Shown: positions 1 to 8,296 of the stretch, piece by piece
How the letters are laid out: every line of letters starts with the position of its first letter
Numbering within the stretch: position 1 is the first letter of the stretch
Program-made: the position numbers and the translations under genes
The notes under the pieces: generated by a model
The model's database searches: none
Told to the model about the DNA's origin: nothing
The model's input: only the letters and a program-made list of their open reading frames with translations
Origin: Pseudomonas putida
GTDB taxonomy: Bacteria > Pseudomonadota > Gammaproteobacteria > Pseudomonadales > Pseudomonadaceae
Direction of reading: 5' to 3'
Length of the DNA: 64,000 bases
Assembly: GCA_041879295.1 (NCBI GenBank)
Contig: CP047152.1
Span: 935,501-999,500, forward strand

Positions 1-1
1 C

Positions 2-181
2 TGCAAGCTGATGGCGCCGCATGGCGGCTTGTTCGTATTGCTTATCCCCAACGCGATCAACCATGCGCTGCTTTATTTGTTGGCGATCATGGCCGGTAGC
101 TTGTTGACTGCGGTGGTGTATGCCGTGATCAAGAAGAGCGAGCGGGTGGAGCTGGCGGTGACGCCGGTTAAAAGTACCTGA
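2..181 (+). CDS. fruA: PTS fructose transporter EIIBC, C-terminal end (partial)
   Basis: Only the last 59 codons are present; the gene enters from the left edge and stops at TGA 179-181. The peptide has the start CKLMAPHGGLFVLLIPNAIN, then a hydrophobic helix (LLYLLAIMAGSLLTAVVYAV) and a short basic tail. The APHGG motif followed by one last membrane helix is what I recall from the membrane (EIIC) domain of fructose-specific EIIBC permeases, which phosphorylate fructose during uptake. The fruB/fruK partners would lie to the left, outside the window. A hairpin lies 10 nt past the stop. The call rests on a short fragment, so another EIIC family member cannot be excluded. Confidence 0.7.
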   Translation, partial: CKLMAPHGGLFVLLIPNAINHALLYLLAIMAGSLLTAVVYAVIKKSERVELAVTPVKST

Positions 182-191
182 GCTGACCCCA

Positions 192-226
192 CTTTGTGGG
201 AGCGGCACAAGGTCGCTCTCACAAAG
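192..226. repeat. Inverted repeat (REP-like hairpin) after fruA
   Basis: The arms CTTTGTGGGAGCG (192-204) and CGCTCTCACAAAG (214-226) pair with one mismatch around a 9-nt loop. No T-run follows on either strand, so it is a REP-like or mRNA-stabilising hairpin rather than a classical terminator. It sits between the convergent fruA end and the DUF3820-type gene. Confidence 0.6.
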
Positions 227-240
227 GCCGCGTTGACCTC

Positions 241-462
241 TCAGCGCCCATGCTTCTGCCGCAACGGCACCAGCAGATCACCCAGCCCGTTGTGATCGAT
301 CTCATGCATCAACGCCAGCAACCCGCCCAGTTCCCCTGTCGGGAAGCCCTTGCGCGCAAACCACGCCAGGTAGTCTCCTGGCAGGTCGGCAATGATCCTC
401 CCTTGGTACTTGCCGAACGGCATGCTGCGGGTCACCAGTAGTTCGAGGGTTTCCGGCTTCAT
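241..462 (-). CDS. DUF3820-family small protein
   Basis: This encodes 73 residues from ATG at 462, with an AGGTG Shine-Dalgarno-like stretch just upstream. The frame is open upstream to a TTG at 528, but the ATG fits the conserved start of the family. The sequence shows the 'MPFGKYQGR..ADLPGDYLAWF' pattern followed by 'KGFPTGELGGLL', typical of DUF3820 proteins, which are small, cytosolic and of unknown function. It is a single gene, convergent with fruA. No signal peptide or membrane segment is visible. Confidence 0.75.
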   Translation of the reverse strand: MKPETLELLVTRSMPFGKYQGRIIADLPGDYLAWFARKGFPTGELGGLLALMHEIDHNGLGDLLVPLRQKHGR

Positions 463-577
463 CGTCGCGCACCTGGCTGTGGAAAGGCGCCGACCATACT
501 GCAATCTGCACGAAGCCCCAAGCGGCAATCATGCAGAACGCCGTTATCAGCTGTCGTCTCTTTTGTGTAACTCATTG

Positions 578-597
578 AAAATAAAGTAATTTATTTT
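578..597. promoter_or_regulatory. Perfect AT-rich palindrome upstream of the sigma-54 promoter
   Basis: The arms AAAATAAA (578-585) and TTTATTTT (590-597) are perfect reverse complements around GTAA. The palindrome lies 12 nt before the sigma-54 element at 609-624, about 40-55 nt upstream of the inferred start site. It could be a binding site (for example for a bending protein) or simple AT-rich promoter DNA. Confidence 0.4.
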
Positions 598-608
598 TGT
601 GGTAAGCG

Positions 609-624
609 TGGCACGAACACTGCA
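609..624 (+). promoter_or_regulatory. Sigma-54 (RpoN) -24/-12 promoter
   Basis: TGGCACGAACACTGCA has GG at 610-611 and GC at 622-623 separated by exactly 10 nt. It matches the consensus TGGCACGNNNNTTGCW at all but one fixed base. The inferred start site is near 635 and the ATG of the PA2169-like gene is at 663, giving a short leader with an AGGAG ribosome site. Confidence 0.75.
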
Positions 625-662
625 ATTCCCTAGAGGACTATCACCTGCCAAGGAGTTCGACC

Positions 663-1139
663 ATGAGCAACCCCAACAAAGACGTGATCGACGTACTCAA
701 CGACCTGATCGAGTACAGCAAGGATGGCGAGAAAGGTTTCAAGGCCTCGGCCGATGATGTGAAGAACCCCGAACTGAAAGCGTTCTTCGTCCAGCGCGCG
801 GGTGAGTGCGCTAACGCTGCCAGTGAATTGCAGGGCGAGGTTCGCCGCTTGGGCGGCGACCCGGAAACCTCCACCAGCATCAGTGGCGACCTGCACCGCG
901 GCTGGGTCAACCTCAAGTCGATGGTCACCGGCAAGGACGAAGAGGCGGTGCTGAACGAGGTGGAGCGTGGCGAGGACCACGCCCTCAAGGCCTACAAGGA
1001 AGCCCGCGAGAAGCTGGTGAAACTGGGCCGCACTGCCAGCGACATGACCTACAGCCTGGTGGAAAAGCAGCTGCAAGGGGTGCAGCGCAACCATGACCAG
1101 GTCAAGGCCCTGCGCAACGCCGCTCGCGCCCGCTCCTAG
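663..1139 (+). CDS. PA2169-family four-helix-bundle (DUF2383) protein
   Basis: This 158-residue protein has no signal peptide or membrane segment. The sequence is largely amphipathic helix and matches the PA2169/DUF2383 ferritin-like four-helix-bundle family: 'VLNDLIEYSKDGEKGFK' at the start, 'ELKAFFVQRAGECANAASELQ' in helix 2, a Gly/Thr/Ser linker (GGDPETSTSISGDLHRGW), then acidic helices 3-4. Function is not established; such proteins are usually annotated as stress-related. AAGGAG lies 9 nt before the ATG. The gene is monocistronic and the clear sigma-54 promoter at 609-624 implies activation by an enhancer-binding protein under a nitrogen, stress or surface cue. Confidence 0.85.
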   Translation: MSNPNKDVIDVLNDLIEYSKDGEKGFKASADDVKNPELKAFFVQRAGECANAASELQGEVRRLGGDPETSTSISGDLHRGWVNLKSMVTGKDEEAVLNEVERGEDHALKAYKEAREKLVKLGRTASDMTYSLVEKQLQGVQRNHDQVKALRNAARARS

Positions 1140-2626
1140 TCGAGCGGGCCCTCGACCCGGTTTCGGCCCTTGGCCTTGGCCCGGTAGAGCGCTTCGTCCG
1201 CAGCACCCAGCACCCTGCCAAGGTCGTGCTGGGTGTCGGACAAACCGATACCGATGCTCACGGTTACTGCGTGGGCATCATCCGCAAACGGCGCCAGCGC
1301 CTCGACGCTGGCGCGGATGCGTTCAGCCAGTAGCTGGGCCCCGGCCAGATCGGTTTCCGGCAGCACGACCTGAAACTCCTCCCCACCGTAACGCGCGGCC
1401 AGGTCCGCCGGTCGGCGAATGCATGCCTCGATGGCCTTGGCCACTTCGCGCAAGGCATGGTCGCCACCGGCGTGACCATGGCGCTGGTTGAATGCCTTGA
1501 AGTGGTCCACATCCACCATCAGTACCGCCAGTGGTTTACGGTTACGTTGGGCGCGGGCCCATTCCTGGCGCAGCACATGGTCCAGCCTGCGACGGTTGGC
1601 CAGGCCAGTCAGGCTATCGGTGGAGGCGAGCATAGCCAGGTCTTCTTCGGCCTCGTGGCGGCGGCGCAGTTCGCGGCCCAGCAGCAACGTCAGCCAGAGA
1701 ATGCCCACGCACAGACCGCCGGTGGCGACGCTGACGACAATGGCGGTGCGGCGCCAGGACTCGAACACCTCGTCGGCCGAGTGCACCACCAGCACGATCA
1801 GGGGCAGTTGCGCGACCCGGGCGAAGGTGAACATGCGGAGCTTGCCGTTGATGTCGGAGCGGGCGGTGAAGGTACCGCTCTGTTCAGCGATGATGCGCTT
1901 GAAATTGGGCCTTTCGGTGTAGGAGGTTCCAATCAGCGGGTCCTGCGCGCGGTGGGGCTGGCGGACGAGCAACTGCCCGTCGGTATTGAACAGGTTGATG
2001 CTGCTGTCGTGGCCAATGTCCAGGCGCTGGAACAACTCACTGAAGTACGACAGGCGCAGCGCACCCGCTGCCAACCCGGCGAACTCGCCATTGAGGCCGG
2101 AGATGCGTCGGCTGAAGCTGATACACCAGTCCAGGTCGCCAAGCTTGGCCTTGAAAGGGGGCCCTACCAGCAAGCCGAGGTTGGCATTCTGCTGGTGAGC
2201 CTTGAACACCCCGGTATGGCCGAAGTTGGCCTTGCGTGGCACGCTGCTGGTGGAGTCGCCGACGACATTGCCTTGCTTGTCCAGCCACAGCACGTCACCC
2301 CGCTTGCGGTCGACGAAGGCTTCATTGAACAGCAGGCGCTGGCGTATCGGGCCGGGGACTTCCGGCAGTTCCTTGCGCCCTACGGCCCAGATCAGGCCTT
2401 GCAGTGACTGATCGTAGAGTTCGACGTTGCGCAGGATGTCGCTTTCGATCAGCTGGACGATGTTGTTCGACGAGCGCAACGCCGACTGTTCGACACTTTC
2501 GCGCTCGCGGTCAAGCAGGTAGCTGACGATGGCCACGATGGCGAGCACGGCAAGGCAACTGCCCAGGTTGAGGATCAGCTCGGGGTGCGACCTGTAGACT
2601 GCGAAACGCGGGGATTGGGTGGGCAT
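1136..2626 (-). CDS. Membrane diguanylate cyclase (sensor + GGDEF)
   Basis: This 496-residue inner-membrane protein should make cyclic di-GMP from two GTP. A first membrane helix (about residues 17-38) and a second (about 293-316) flank a ~250-residue periplasmic region of the Cache/PDC type. A cytoplasmic GGDEF domain follows from about residue 330. The active-site loop reads GGEEF. An RPAD motif lies five residues before it and matches the RxxD inhibitory site, so product feedback is likely. There is no EAL domain. The stop codon overlaps the convergent PA2169-like gene by 4 nt. The start is ATG at 2626 with a weak ribosome site. Its position ~9 kb from lapF makes biofilm control an attractive but unproven role. 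Confidence 0.9.
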   Translation of the reverse strand: MPTQSPRFAVYRSHPELILNLGSCLAVLAIVAIVSYLLDRERESVEQSALRSSNNIVQLIESDILRNVELYDQSLQGLIWAVGRKELPEVPGPIRQRLLFNEAFVDRKRGDVLWLDKQGNVVGDSTSSVPRKANFGHTGVFKAHQQNANLGLLVGPPFKAKLGDLDWCISFSRRISGLNGEFAGLAAGALRLSYFSELFQRLDIGHDSSINLFNTDGQLLVRQPHRAQDPLIGTSYTERPNFKRIIAEQSGTFTARSDINGKLRMFTFARVAQLPLIVLVVHSADEVFESWRRTAIVVSVATGGLCVGILWLTLLLGRELRRRHEAEEDLAMLASTDSLTGLANRRRLDHVLRQEWARAQRNRKPLAVLMVDVDHFKAFNQRHGHAGGDHALREVAKAIEACIRRPADLAARYGGEEFQVVLPETDLAGAQLLAERIRASVEALAPFADDAHAVTVSIGIGLSDTQHDLGRVLGAADEALYRAKAKGRNRVEGPLD

Positions 2627-2749
2627 GCTCGCTACTGCGTGGGCAGGGCCATTCGCGGCGGCAACATTCTAGGGAAGCAGGGATTGTCGGACAAGATTTG
2701 TCCGACGGAAGCACGGTGTACTGTACTTTTCTATTTGTCGTGTACCTCT

Positions 2750-2811
2750 GTAGGAGCGGGTTTACCCGCGAACACCGGCGAAGCCTTCTTCGCGGGTGAA
2801 CCCGCTCCTAC
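2750..2811. repeat. REP palindrome
   Basis: GTAGGAGCGGGTTTACCCGCG and its inverted copy CGCGGGTGAACCCGCTCCTAC face each other around a short spacer. This is the standard Pseudomonas putida REP element in paired orientation, between the diguanylate cyclase start and the porin stop. Confidence 0.9.
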
Positions 2812-2826
2812 ACTGGCAGCAAAAGA

Positions 2827-4161
2827 TCAGAACACGTTCAGTGGGTAATCGACGATGACCCGCAGTTCATCGTTGTCGCTGTTGCTGTCGATCGACGCAT
2901 AACCCTGGCTGCCGCGGTGGGTGGCATAGCGCACCAGCACCGACAGGTCCTTGAGGTCGCCTTCCTGGAACACGTACTTCACGTCCAGGTCGCGTTCCCA
3001 GTGCATGGCGTTCTTGCCATCTTCACGGTAGTAATTGTAGTGAGTGGTGTCCTGAGTGGCCTTGGTCAGGTCGGCCTCACCGCGCGAATACGACAGCGAG
3101 GTGCTCAAACCAGGCACGCCGACTCCGGCGAAGTCATAGCCGTACTGCAGTTTCCATGAGCGCTCGTTCGGCGCGTTGAAGTCCGAGTACATGCGCGAGT
3201 TGTCCAGGTACACGCTGTCGCCCAGGTTGATGTAGTCGAATGGCGTGTTGCCGTTCACTCGCTGGTAGGCGGCGGTGACGCTGTGGAAGCCTGCGTTGAC
3301 GGTGAAGTGCACGCTGTAGGTGTTGTTGTCGATCTTGCCTAGCAGGGCCTGGCCGGTGTCCTGGGTGTGATAGAAGTGCACGCCCGGGTTCAGGCTGACC
3401 AGGTCATTGACCACATAGGTGTAGTCGAAGTCCGCGTAATACTGGTTCCAGATGTCCTTCAGCTCGGCGGCGTACAGGTTGGCGGTGATGTGCTCGGTAC
3501 CGCTCCACGACGCGCCGGTCCAGTTCAGGTGCTTGCTCTTGTCGTGCTCGTCCAGTGACCCGTAGTAGGTGTCGATGCGGCGGTGGCCGCTCTGGTTGTA
3601 CGGGTGGGTGAAGCTGACCTGGCCGCCTTCGAGCAACAGGCCGTCGATGCTGGTATTGGTCAGGCTTACACCGCGGAAGGTTTGCGGCAGCATGCGCGTT
3701 TCGCCGCCGGCGATCACCGGGTTGGTGAGGAACAGGTCACCGGCTTTCAGCTCGGTGTCGAAGGCCTTGAGCTTGACCGCAGCACCGGCAGTGGAGAACG
3801 AGTGCGGGGCAGCGCCCAGCTCGCCGTCGTCCTTGATGTGTTTGGGCAGGATGCTGGTGCCGGCATGGCCGCCGCCGCCGTCGAGCTTCAGGCCCAGCAT
3901 GGCATGAGCATCCAGGCCAAAGCCGATCACACCTGGGGTGTAGCCCGACTCGAAACGCGCAACCGCGCCCTGGCCCCACTCGCGGGTGTCGCGCACGCCG
4001 GCGTTGTGGTTGTCGCGGTTGAAGTAGGCATTACGAAAATGCAGGTTGAAGGACGAACCTTCGATGAAGCCATCAGCCTTGTCTTCATCTGCCTGGGCGG
4101 CGAAAGGGATCGTTGCAGTCAACGCAATGAAAAGCGGGGTAAAACGAAACGCGGAAGGCAC
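2827..4161 (-). CDS. OprD-family outer-membrane porin
   Basis: This encodes 444 residues. It has an N-terminal signal peptide ending near [12 protein letters not shown], alternating beta-strand sequence and a terminal Phe (YPLNVF), as expected of an outer-membrane barrel. The early segment '[20 protein letters not shown]' and '[18 protein letters not shown]' are characteristic of the OprD family of substrate-specific 18-stranded porins. The substrate cannot be read from the sequence; family members take up basic amino acids, aromatic acids and other small nutrients. The start is GTG at 4161, 9 nt after AGGAG. It is a single gene on the minus strand, with a terminator from the next gene upstream isolating it. 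Confidence 0.9.
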   Translation of the reverse strand: MPSAFRFTPLFIALTATIPFAAQADEDKADGFIEGSSFNLHFRNAYFNRDNHNAGVRDTREWGQGAVARFESGYTPGVIGFGLDAHAMLGLKLDGGGGHAGTSILPKHIKDDGELGAAPHSFSTAGAAVKLKAFDTELKAGDLFLTNPVIAGGETRMLPQTFRGVSLTNTSIDGLLLEGGQVSFTHPYNQSGHRRIDTYYGSLDEHDKSKHLNWTGASWSGTEHITANLYAAELKDIWNQYYADFDYTYVVNDLVSLNPGVHFYHTQDTGQALLGKIDNNTYSVHFTVNAGFHSVTAAYQRVNGNTPFDYINLGDSVYLDNSRMYSDFNAPNERSWKLQYGYDFAGVGVPGLSTSLSYSRGEADLTKATQDTTHYNYYREDGKNAMHWERDLDVKYVFQEGDLKDLSVLVRYATHRGSQGYASIDSNSDNDELRVIVDYPLNVF

Positions 4162-4262
4162 CGGTACTAGCTCCTTTGGTATGACGGTGGGGCAGTTTTT
4201 ATATTTGAATGTGCGTCTTTTTATAGGTGGACGTTACAACCAGGCTGAGAGTTGAAGCACAT

Positions 4263-4292
4263 AAAAAAAGCCGCTGATTGGCAGCGGCCTTT
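4263..4292 (-). terminator. Rho-independent terminator of the small secreted-protein gene
   Basis: Read on the minus strand, GGCCGCTGCC and the pairing GGCAGCGG-type arm form a GC stem around AAT, followed by seven T. It lies 75 nt after the stop of the gene at 4367-4591. Confidence 0.8.
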
Positions 4293-4366
4293 AAAAGGCT
4301 AACATATCGGCACTGGAGGTGCCCATGGCGTAGCCAAGGGAAAGCGGGAGCAGCGACAGCGCCTGA

Positions 4367-4591
4367 TCAGCTGTCGGCATTGGCATCGACAGTAACTTTG
4401 GAAGCTGTCTGTTTAGCGCCTTTTGCGGTATCTGCCTTGTTTGCGGCTACAGCGTCACGGGCCTCTTGATGGACAGCCGCGAGCTCTGCATTGCGGGCGA
4501 CGAAAGCCGGGGATTCTTCGGCCATGGCCAGGGGCGACAACAACAGGGAAGACAGGACGAAGACGCTGGCAATACCCATACTGCTGGACAT
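4367..4591 (-). CDS. Small exported protein of unknown function
   Basis: This encodes 74 residues from ATG at 4591. The first 24 residues form a convincing Sec signal peptide (hydrophobic VFVLSSLLLSPLAMA, cleavage before EES). The mature ~50 residues are Ala/Lys/Asp rich, helical and without cysteines. AAGG is placed 9 nt upstream of the ATG and a strong terminator follows, which supports a real gene. I do not recognise a family. Confidence 0.6.
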   Translation of the reverse strand: MSSSMGIASVFVLSSLLLSPLAMAEESPAFVARNAELAAVHQEARDAVAANKADTAKGAKQTASKVTVDANADS

Positions 4592-4908
4592 TTGAAACTA
4601 CCTTCTTGCGGTGCAAGTGCTAATGAGGACAGGGGTAAAGTTAGTCCTTTCAGTGCACTCGAAACAGAGCGAAGTGCGATAAGCACTGTTGCGCAAAAAG
4701 TAACGATCCTTGGGGGAGTCAATGGGACTTTTGGCGAAAGCCCCGTGCTAGAGCGCCTGCGTACTTTTTGTAATAGATGGGCTCGTCCCCCGAGGCGGTT
4801 CACAGCGCTACGGTGGTGTTCGAAGAAAGCCAACGGCAGCTTTGTAGCTGGCCGTCAGCCAGCTATCCGGTCGCTTTTTCGTGCGTGGCCTTGGGCAAGG
4901 TGATCAGG
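4592..4908. other. 317-nt intergenic region
   Basis: This separates the small exported-protein gene from the end of the YkgJ-type gene; both are on the minus strand. It should contain the promoter of the small gene. I see no convincing promoter hexamers, RNA gene, repeat or additional coding frame. Confidence 0.5.
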
Positions 4909-5643
4909 CTAAAAGCCGATAAAGGCGTAATACACCGGGGTTTCATTGGTCGTGCGCAAACCCAGTGCCTGCAAGCTCGCCGTCAGCGCTTCATCCTGCA
5001 CATGCACGGTCCACTGCGTCCCTTCATTCCCCGGCACCTGCGCCAGCGCCGCAGCAAACGCCCCCATATCCGGCAAGTAAGCGGTAAACCCGTTACCTTT
5101 TAGCGCACTGGTGGTCATGCCCAATGCCTGACATACCGCGACCTTGGCGGCAATGTCATCGCGGTCGGCCTGGCGCGAAGCCTGGACCAGCGCCTGCAGT
5201 TCCACATCGACCAGTTGCGTGCCGTGAATCAGCTCCGGCCCCTGTTGCCAGGCCTCCGGCGGGCAGTCCTTGCTGTCTGGCCGCAATGGAATATGCGGGT
5301 TGATTTCTACCGGATAGATGCGACAGACCAGCGGGCGCTGCTCATAGATGGTGCAGAGGTCGTTGGCGTCGAGGTTACGACAACGTCCGGGGTTGAATGC
5401 AGCAAAGGTCACCGAGACGCGTACCTCGCCCTCGCCGCAATGCACCGGATGGGAGCGTCGCAGCACATGGTCACGCTGCTCCAGCGGCATGCCAGGGCCG
5501 TCCACGACGAAAGCTTCGATCAGTACCACCACCTGGCCGGCATCGTCCGCCCAGCGACGAGCTTCGGCCAGCGTCAGTGGCACATGGTGGCCGGTGCAGC
5601 ATTTGCCGCAGCCGGTACAGCCGAAACGTAAGCGGTCGGTCAC
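4909..5643 (-). CDS. YkgJ-family cysteine-cluster protein
   Basis: This 244-residue cytosolic protein has the hallmark CxxCxxCC cluster near the N-terminus (GCTGCGKCC). Further conserved cysteines follow in 'GRCRNLDANDLCTIYEQRPLVCRIYP', the YkgJ/CxxCxxCC (UPF0153) signature thought to bind zinc or an Fe-S cluster. The frame stays open to 5703, but a GTG at 5643 overlaps the stop of the upstream gene (GTGA), the usual sign of translational coupling, so I take it as the start. The C-terminal ~100 residues carry no motif I recognise. The function of the family is unknown. Confidence 0.8.
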   Translation of the reverse strand: MTDRLRFGCTGCGKCCTGHHVPLTLAEARRWADDAGQVVVLIEAFVVDGPGMPLEQRDHVLRRSHPVHCGEGEVRVSVTFAAFNPGRCRNLDANDLCTIYEQRPLVCRIYPVEINPHIPLRPDSKDCPPEAWQQGPELIHGTQLVDVELQALVQASRQADRDDIAAKVAVCQALGMTTSALKGNGFTAYLPDMGAFAAALAQVPGNEGTQWTVHVQDEALTASLQALGLRTTNETPVYYAFIGF

Positions 5644-5951
5644 TTGGCTTCCGGGCTCCACTCGCTGACAAAGGCACGCTGGTGCTGGCGATCGTACAGA
5701 CACAGCTCGGTGCCGGTGCGCTGCTGCATGTGCTTTTGTGGGTAGACGCCTTCGATCAGCAGGGCACTCATGCCTGCCTGGTCATCGAACTCGGCGGGCT
5801 TGCCGCGAGCGTGGGCGTTCTTGAACTGGCTTGCGGTCAGGCAGGCCTTGAGCATCTGCTGGCGCTGCTCGTTCCAGGCCTGACTACTGGAGGCCTGGGC
5901 AATACCGCTGAAGAGGGCACAGCTGATCAGGATAGAGCTGAGAAGCTTCAT
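5640..5951 (-). CDS. Small exported protein, coupled to the YkgJ gene
   Basis: This encodes 103 residues from ATG at 5951 (MKLLSSILISCALFSGIAQA is a clean signal peptide). The longer frame begins at a TTG and would disrupt the signal. The mature part contains two cysteines (KACLTASQF, ELCLYDR) that could form a periplasmic disulfide. The stop overlaps the start of the YkgJ gene by 4 nt, so the two form an operon. I do not recognise the family. Confidence 0.7.
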   Translation of the reverse strand: MKLLSSILISCALFSGIAQASSSQAWNEQRQQMLKACLTASQFKNAHARGKPAEFDDQAGMSALLIEGVYPQKHMQQRTGTELCLYDRQHQRAFVSEWSPEAK

Positions 5952-6002
5952 ATGTGATTCCGGCAATTTTCTTGCGAGGGGCGCGAATTATGCCCGAGTC
6001 AC

Positions 6003-6021
6003 CCCCGGCAGCCAGCCGGGG
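6003..6021. terminator. Possible terminator hairpin after cheV
   Basis: CCCCGGC (6003-6009) pairs with GCCGGGG (6015-6021) around a 5-nt loop, between the convergently read end of cheV and the promoter of the small exported protein. There is no proper T-run, so termination is only inferred. Confidence 0.4.
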
Positions 6022-6039
6022 AGTTTGTCGCTGAATATA

Positions 6040-6939
6040 TCAGTGCTCAGCGAACACCACGGTACGCGCGGCCACCACCAGACAATCGGTCAGCTCTGGC
6101 GAGGAGAACTTGGTAAGGATGGCATTGGCCCCGGCCTGGGTCGCCTTTTCACTGCTCATGGCACTGTCCAGCGAGGTATGCAACAGCACGTAGAGGTGCT
6201 GGAAGTCAGGGGTTTCACGCAGCGTGCGGGTGAAGGCGTAGCCGTCCATCTCGCTCATTTCGATGTCGGAGACGATGATGTTGATCTCCTGCGCGGTGCC
6301 TTGCAGTTCCAGCAGCACGTTTATGGCGTCTTTGGCGCTGCGCGCGGTGTGGCATTCGATACCGAGGTTGCGCAGGGTGTGCACCGACTGTTGCAAGGCC
6401 ACCTGGCTGTCGTCCACCACCAGGATATTGGCGGCGGCCAGCAGGCTGGCATCTTCTTCGTTCAAGGTGCCGTGCGCCGGCTCGGCGACGGGCGGGGCGA
6501 TGGCGTGTATGACTTTTTCGATGTCCAGCACCTGCACCAGGGTGTTGTCGACGCGCGTCACGCCGGTGATGAACGAGCGGGTGCCTGAGGCGTAGGGTGG
6601 CGGTTTGATGTCGGTGCTCAGGCAATGCACGATGCGGCTGACTGCCTGTACATGCAGGCCTTGGCGCGAACGGCTGATCTCGGTAACGATCAGGCAGCCA
6701 CCCTGTGGGTCGGCCAGCGGTTGTTCGCCAATGGCGCGGGACAGGTCGATGACCGACAGCGAGTGGCCGCGCAGGGTTGCCACGCCTTTTACATGGGGGT
6801 GCGACTCGGGCAGCTTGGTCAGCGGCGGGCAGGGTATGATCTCGCTGACCTTGAGCAGGTTGATTGCCATCAGCTTACCGCTGCGCAGGGTGAACAGCAG
6901 CAGGGATAGCGAATCCGCGCGGGCATTTTGCGTGGCCAT
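6040..6939 (-). CDS. cheV: CheV-type chemotaxis coupling protein (CheW + receiver)
   Basis: This 299-residue cytosolic protein has an N-terminal CheW domain (about residues 10-150, with 'KVSEIIPCPPLTKLPESHPHVKG' and 'GVATLRGHSLSVIDL'). A response-regulator receiver domain follows from about residue 170. The receiver has the acidic pair (VVDDS), the phosphorylation Asp in 'IIVSDIEMSEMDG', the conserved Thr region (LLHTS) and Lys (LTKFS). CheV proteins couple chemoreceptors to CheA and may act in adaptation. No other che gene is nearby, so it is an orphan that must work with a remote array. The start is ATG at 6939 with AAGGT upstream. Confidence 0.9.
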   Translation of the reverse strand: MATQNARADSLSLLLFTLRSGKLMAINLLKVSEIIPCPPLTKLPESHPHVKGVATLRGHSLSVIDLSRAIGEQPLADPQGGCLIVTEISRSRQGLHVQAVSRIVHCLSTDIKPPPYASGTRSFITGVTRVDNTLVQVLDIEKVIHAIAPPVAEPAHGTLNEEDASLLAAANILVVDDSQVALQQSVHTLRNLGIECHTARSAKDAINVLLELQGTAQEINIIVSDIEMSEMDGYAFTRTLRETPDFQHLYVLLHTSLDSAMSSEKATQAGANAILTKFSSPELTDCLVVAARTVVFAEH

Positions 6940-7041
6940 GGTGACCTTCGGTGGGGAGCAGGGGATAACCGGTTATCGGCTCTTTGACGGCTGGCTTTAG
7001 GGTATTGATGGTAGTTGATGGGTTCGCCTTGGTCTTTTTTG

Positions 7042-7091
7042 TTGTCAGTGAGGTCGAGCGCCGCCCGCGCGGCGCTCAATCTCACTGGCAA
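7042..7091. repeat. Long hairpin between lapJ and cheV
   Basis: An outer stem (TTGTCAGTGAG with CTCACTGGCAA, one mismatch) is continuous with an inner GC stem (GAGCGCCG with CGGCGCTC). No T-run follows, but position 20 nt after the lapJ stop fits a terminator or 3'-end stabiliser of the secretion operon. Confidence 0.55.
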
Positions 7092-7111
7092 CGCAAACCT
7101 CCCGTCACGCA

Positions 7112-8296
7112 CTACCGTTCACGCAGGGCCTCCTTGGCCCGGTTCAGCGGCTTGATCAGGTAATCGAGGATGGTTTTCTCGCCCGTTCGGATATCCACTG
7201 TGGCAATCATCCCTGGCACGATCGCAAAACGCTTACCGGCCTTGTTCTGCAAGCTGTCCTGTTCGGTGCGGATGAACACGCGGTAGTAGTAGATTTCCGG
7301 TTTGACCTCGTCCTGCAGGGTGTCCGGCGAGATGCCCACCACCTTGCCGTCCAGCCCGCCGTACACCGAGTAGTCATAGGCACTGATCTTGACCTTGGCC
7401 GCCTGGTCGGGGTGAATGAAGGCGATGTCCCGTGGCGCGATGCGGGTTTCGATCAGCAGGCGTTCGTCCATCGGTACGATCTTCATCACCTGGCCACCGG
7501 GCTGCACCACGCCACCCAGGGTGTTGACCTCGATGTCCTTTACAATGCCGCGCACCGGCGAGCGCAGGGTCAGGCGGCTGAGCGAGTCGCTGCGCCCGCG
7601 GATCACTTCCGACAGGGCGTCCGCTTCGGCGCTGGCCTTGGCCAGTTCTTCCCGGGCACGCACCAGATAGTCCGAGCGCGCCTCGTTGGCCTTGAGTTCC
7701 AGCTCGGAACGCTGGCGGTTCAGGCGAATAACTTCGACCCGGCTGGAGGCACCCATCTTCGCCAGGTTCTCGGTGATCTTCAGCTCGCTGCGCACCAGTT
7801 GCAACGAGTCCTGAATACCCGCCAGGGTCTGTTCCAGGCCGCGGCGGCGGGTCTGGTACAGCGCGGTTTCGGCATCGATCAGGTCAGGAGAGTCGCGCAG
7901 GCTCGCCGGGAAGGTCAGTGGCTTGCCGGTCACCTCTGCCTGCAGGCGGGCCTGGCTGGCCCTGGCCGCGCGGTACTTGGCTTCGCTTTCACCAACGCTT
8001 GAGGCCGTCTTGGTCGGGTCGAGTTGGGCCAGCACTTGGCCGCGCTCGACCAGGTCGCCTTCGGCGACGCTCATCTGCGCGACGATACCACCCTCGAACG
8101 ACTGGATTACCTGCTCTCGCGAACTGGGGATGACCTTGCCTGTGCCGGTGGACACCTCGGTCACCTCGAACCAGGCCGCCCAGGCCAGGAACGCCGCCAG
8201 CATCAGCGCGCAGAGGGTGATGAGGCGGCCGGCGCGGAATACCGCCTGGTCGTCCTGCCCGTCCAGGTAGGAAGCCGGGAGTTCGTGGTTGCTCAT
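7112..8296 (-). CDS. lapJ: HlyD-type membrane fusion protein of the LapF secretion system
   Basis: This 394-residue periplasmic adaptor has a short cytosolic start, one membrane helix (about residues 26-46), then the HlyD pattern. 'GTGKVIPSSREQVIQSFEGGIVAQMSVAEGDLVERGQVLAQLD' is the lipoyl/barrel-sandwich half-motif. It is followed by a long alpha hairpin (about 95-265) and the closing 'LTLRSPVRGIVKDIEVNTLGGVVQPGGQVMKIVP' half-motif. It would bridge the ABC exporter and the TolC-like channel during type I secretion. The start overlaps the lapI stop by 4 nt. The gene name follows the lapHIJ naming I recall for P. putida; lapH/I/J symbols are less certain than function. Confidence 0.88.
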   Translation of the reverse strand: MSNHELPASYLDGQDDQAVFRAGRLITLCALMLAAFLAWAAWFEVTEVSTGTGKVIPSSREQVIQSFEGGIVAQMSVAEGDLVERGQVLAQLDPTKTASSVGESEAKYRAARASQARLQAEVTGKPLTFPASLRDSPDLIDAETALYQTRRRGLEQTLAGIQDSLQLVRSELKITENLAKMGASSRVEVIRLNRQRSELELKANEARSDYLVRAREELAKASAEADALSEVIRGRSDSLSRLTLRSPVRGIVKDIEVNTLGGVVQPGGQVMKIVPMDERLLIETRIAPRDIAFIHPDQAAKVKISAYDYSVYGGLDGKVVGISPDTLQDEVKPEIYYYRVFIRTEQDSLQNKAGKRFAIVPGMIATVDIRTGEKTILDYLIKPLNRAKEALRER

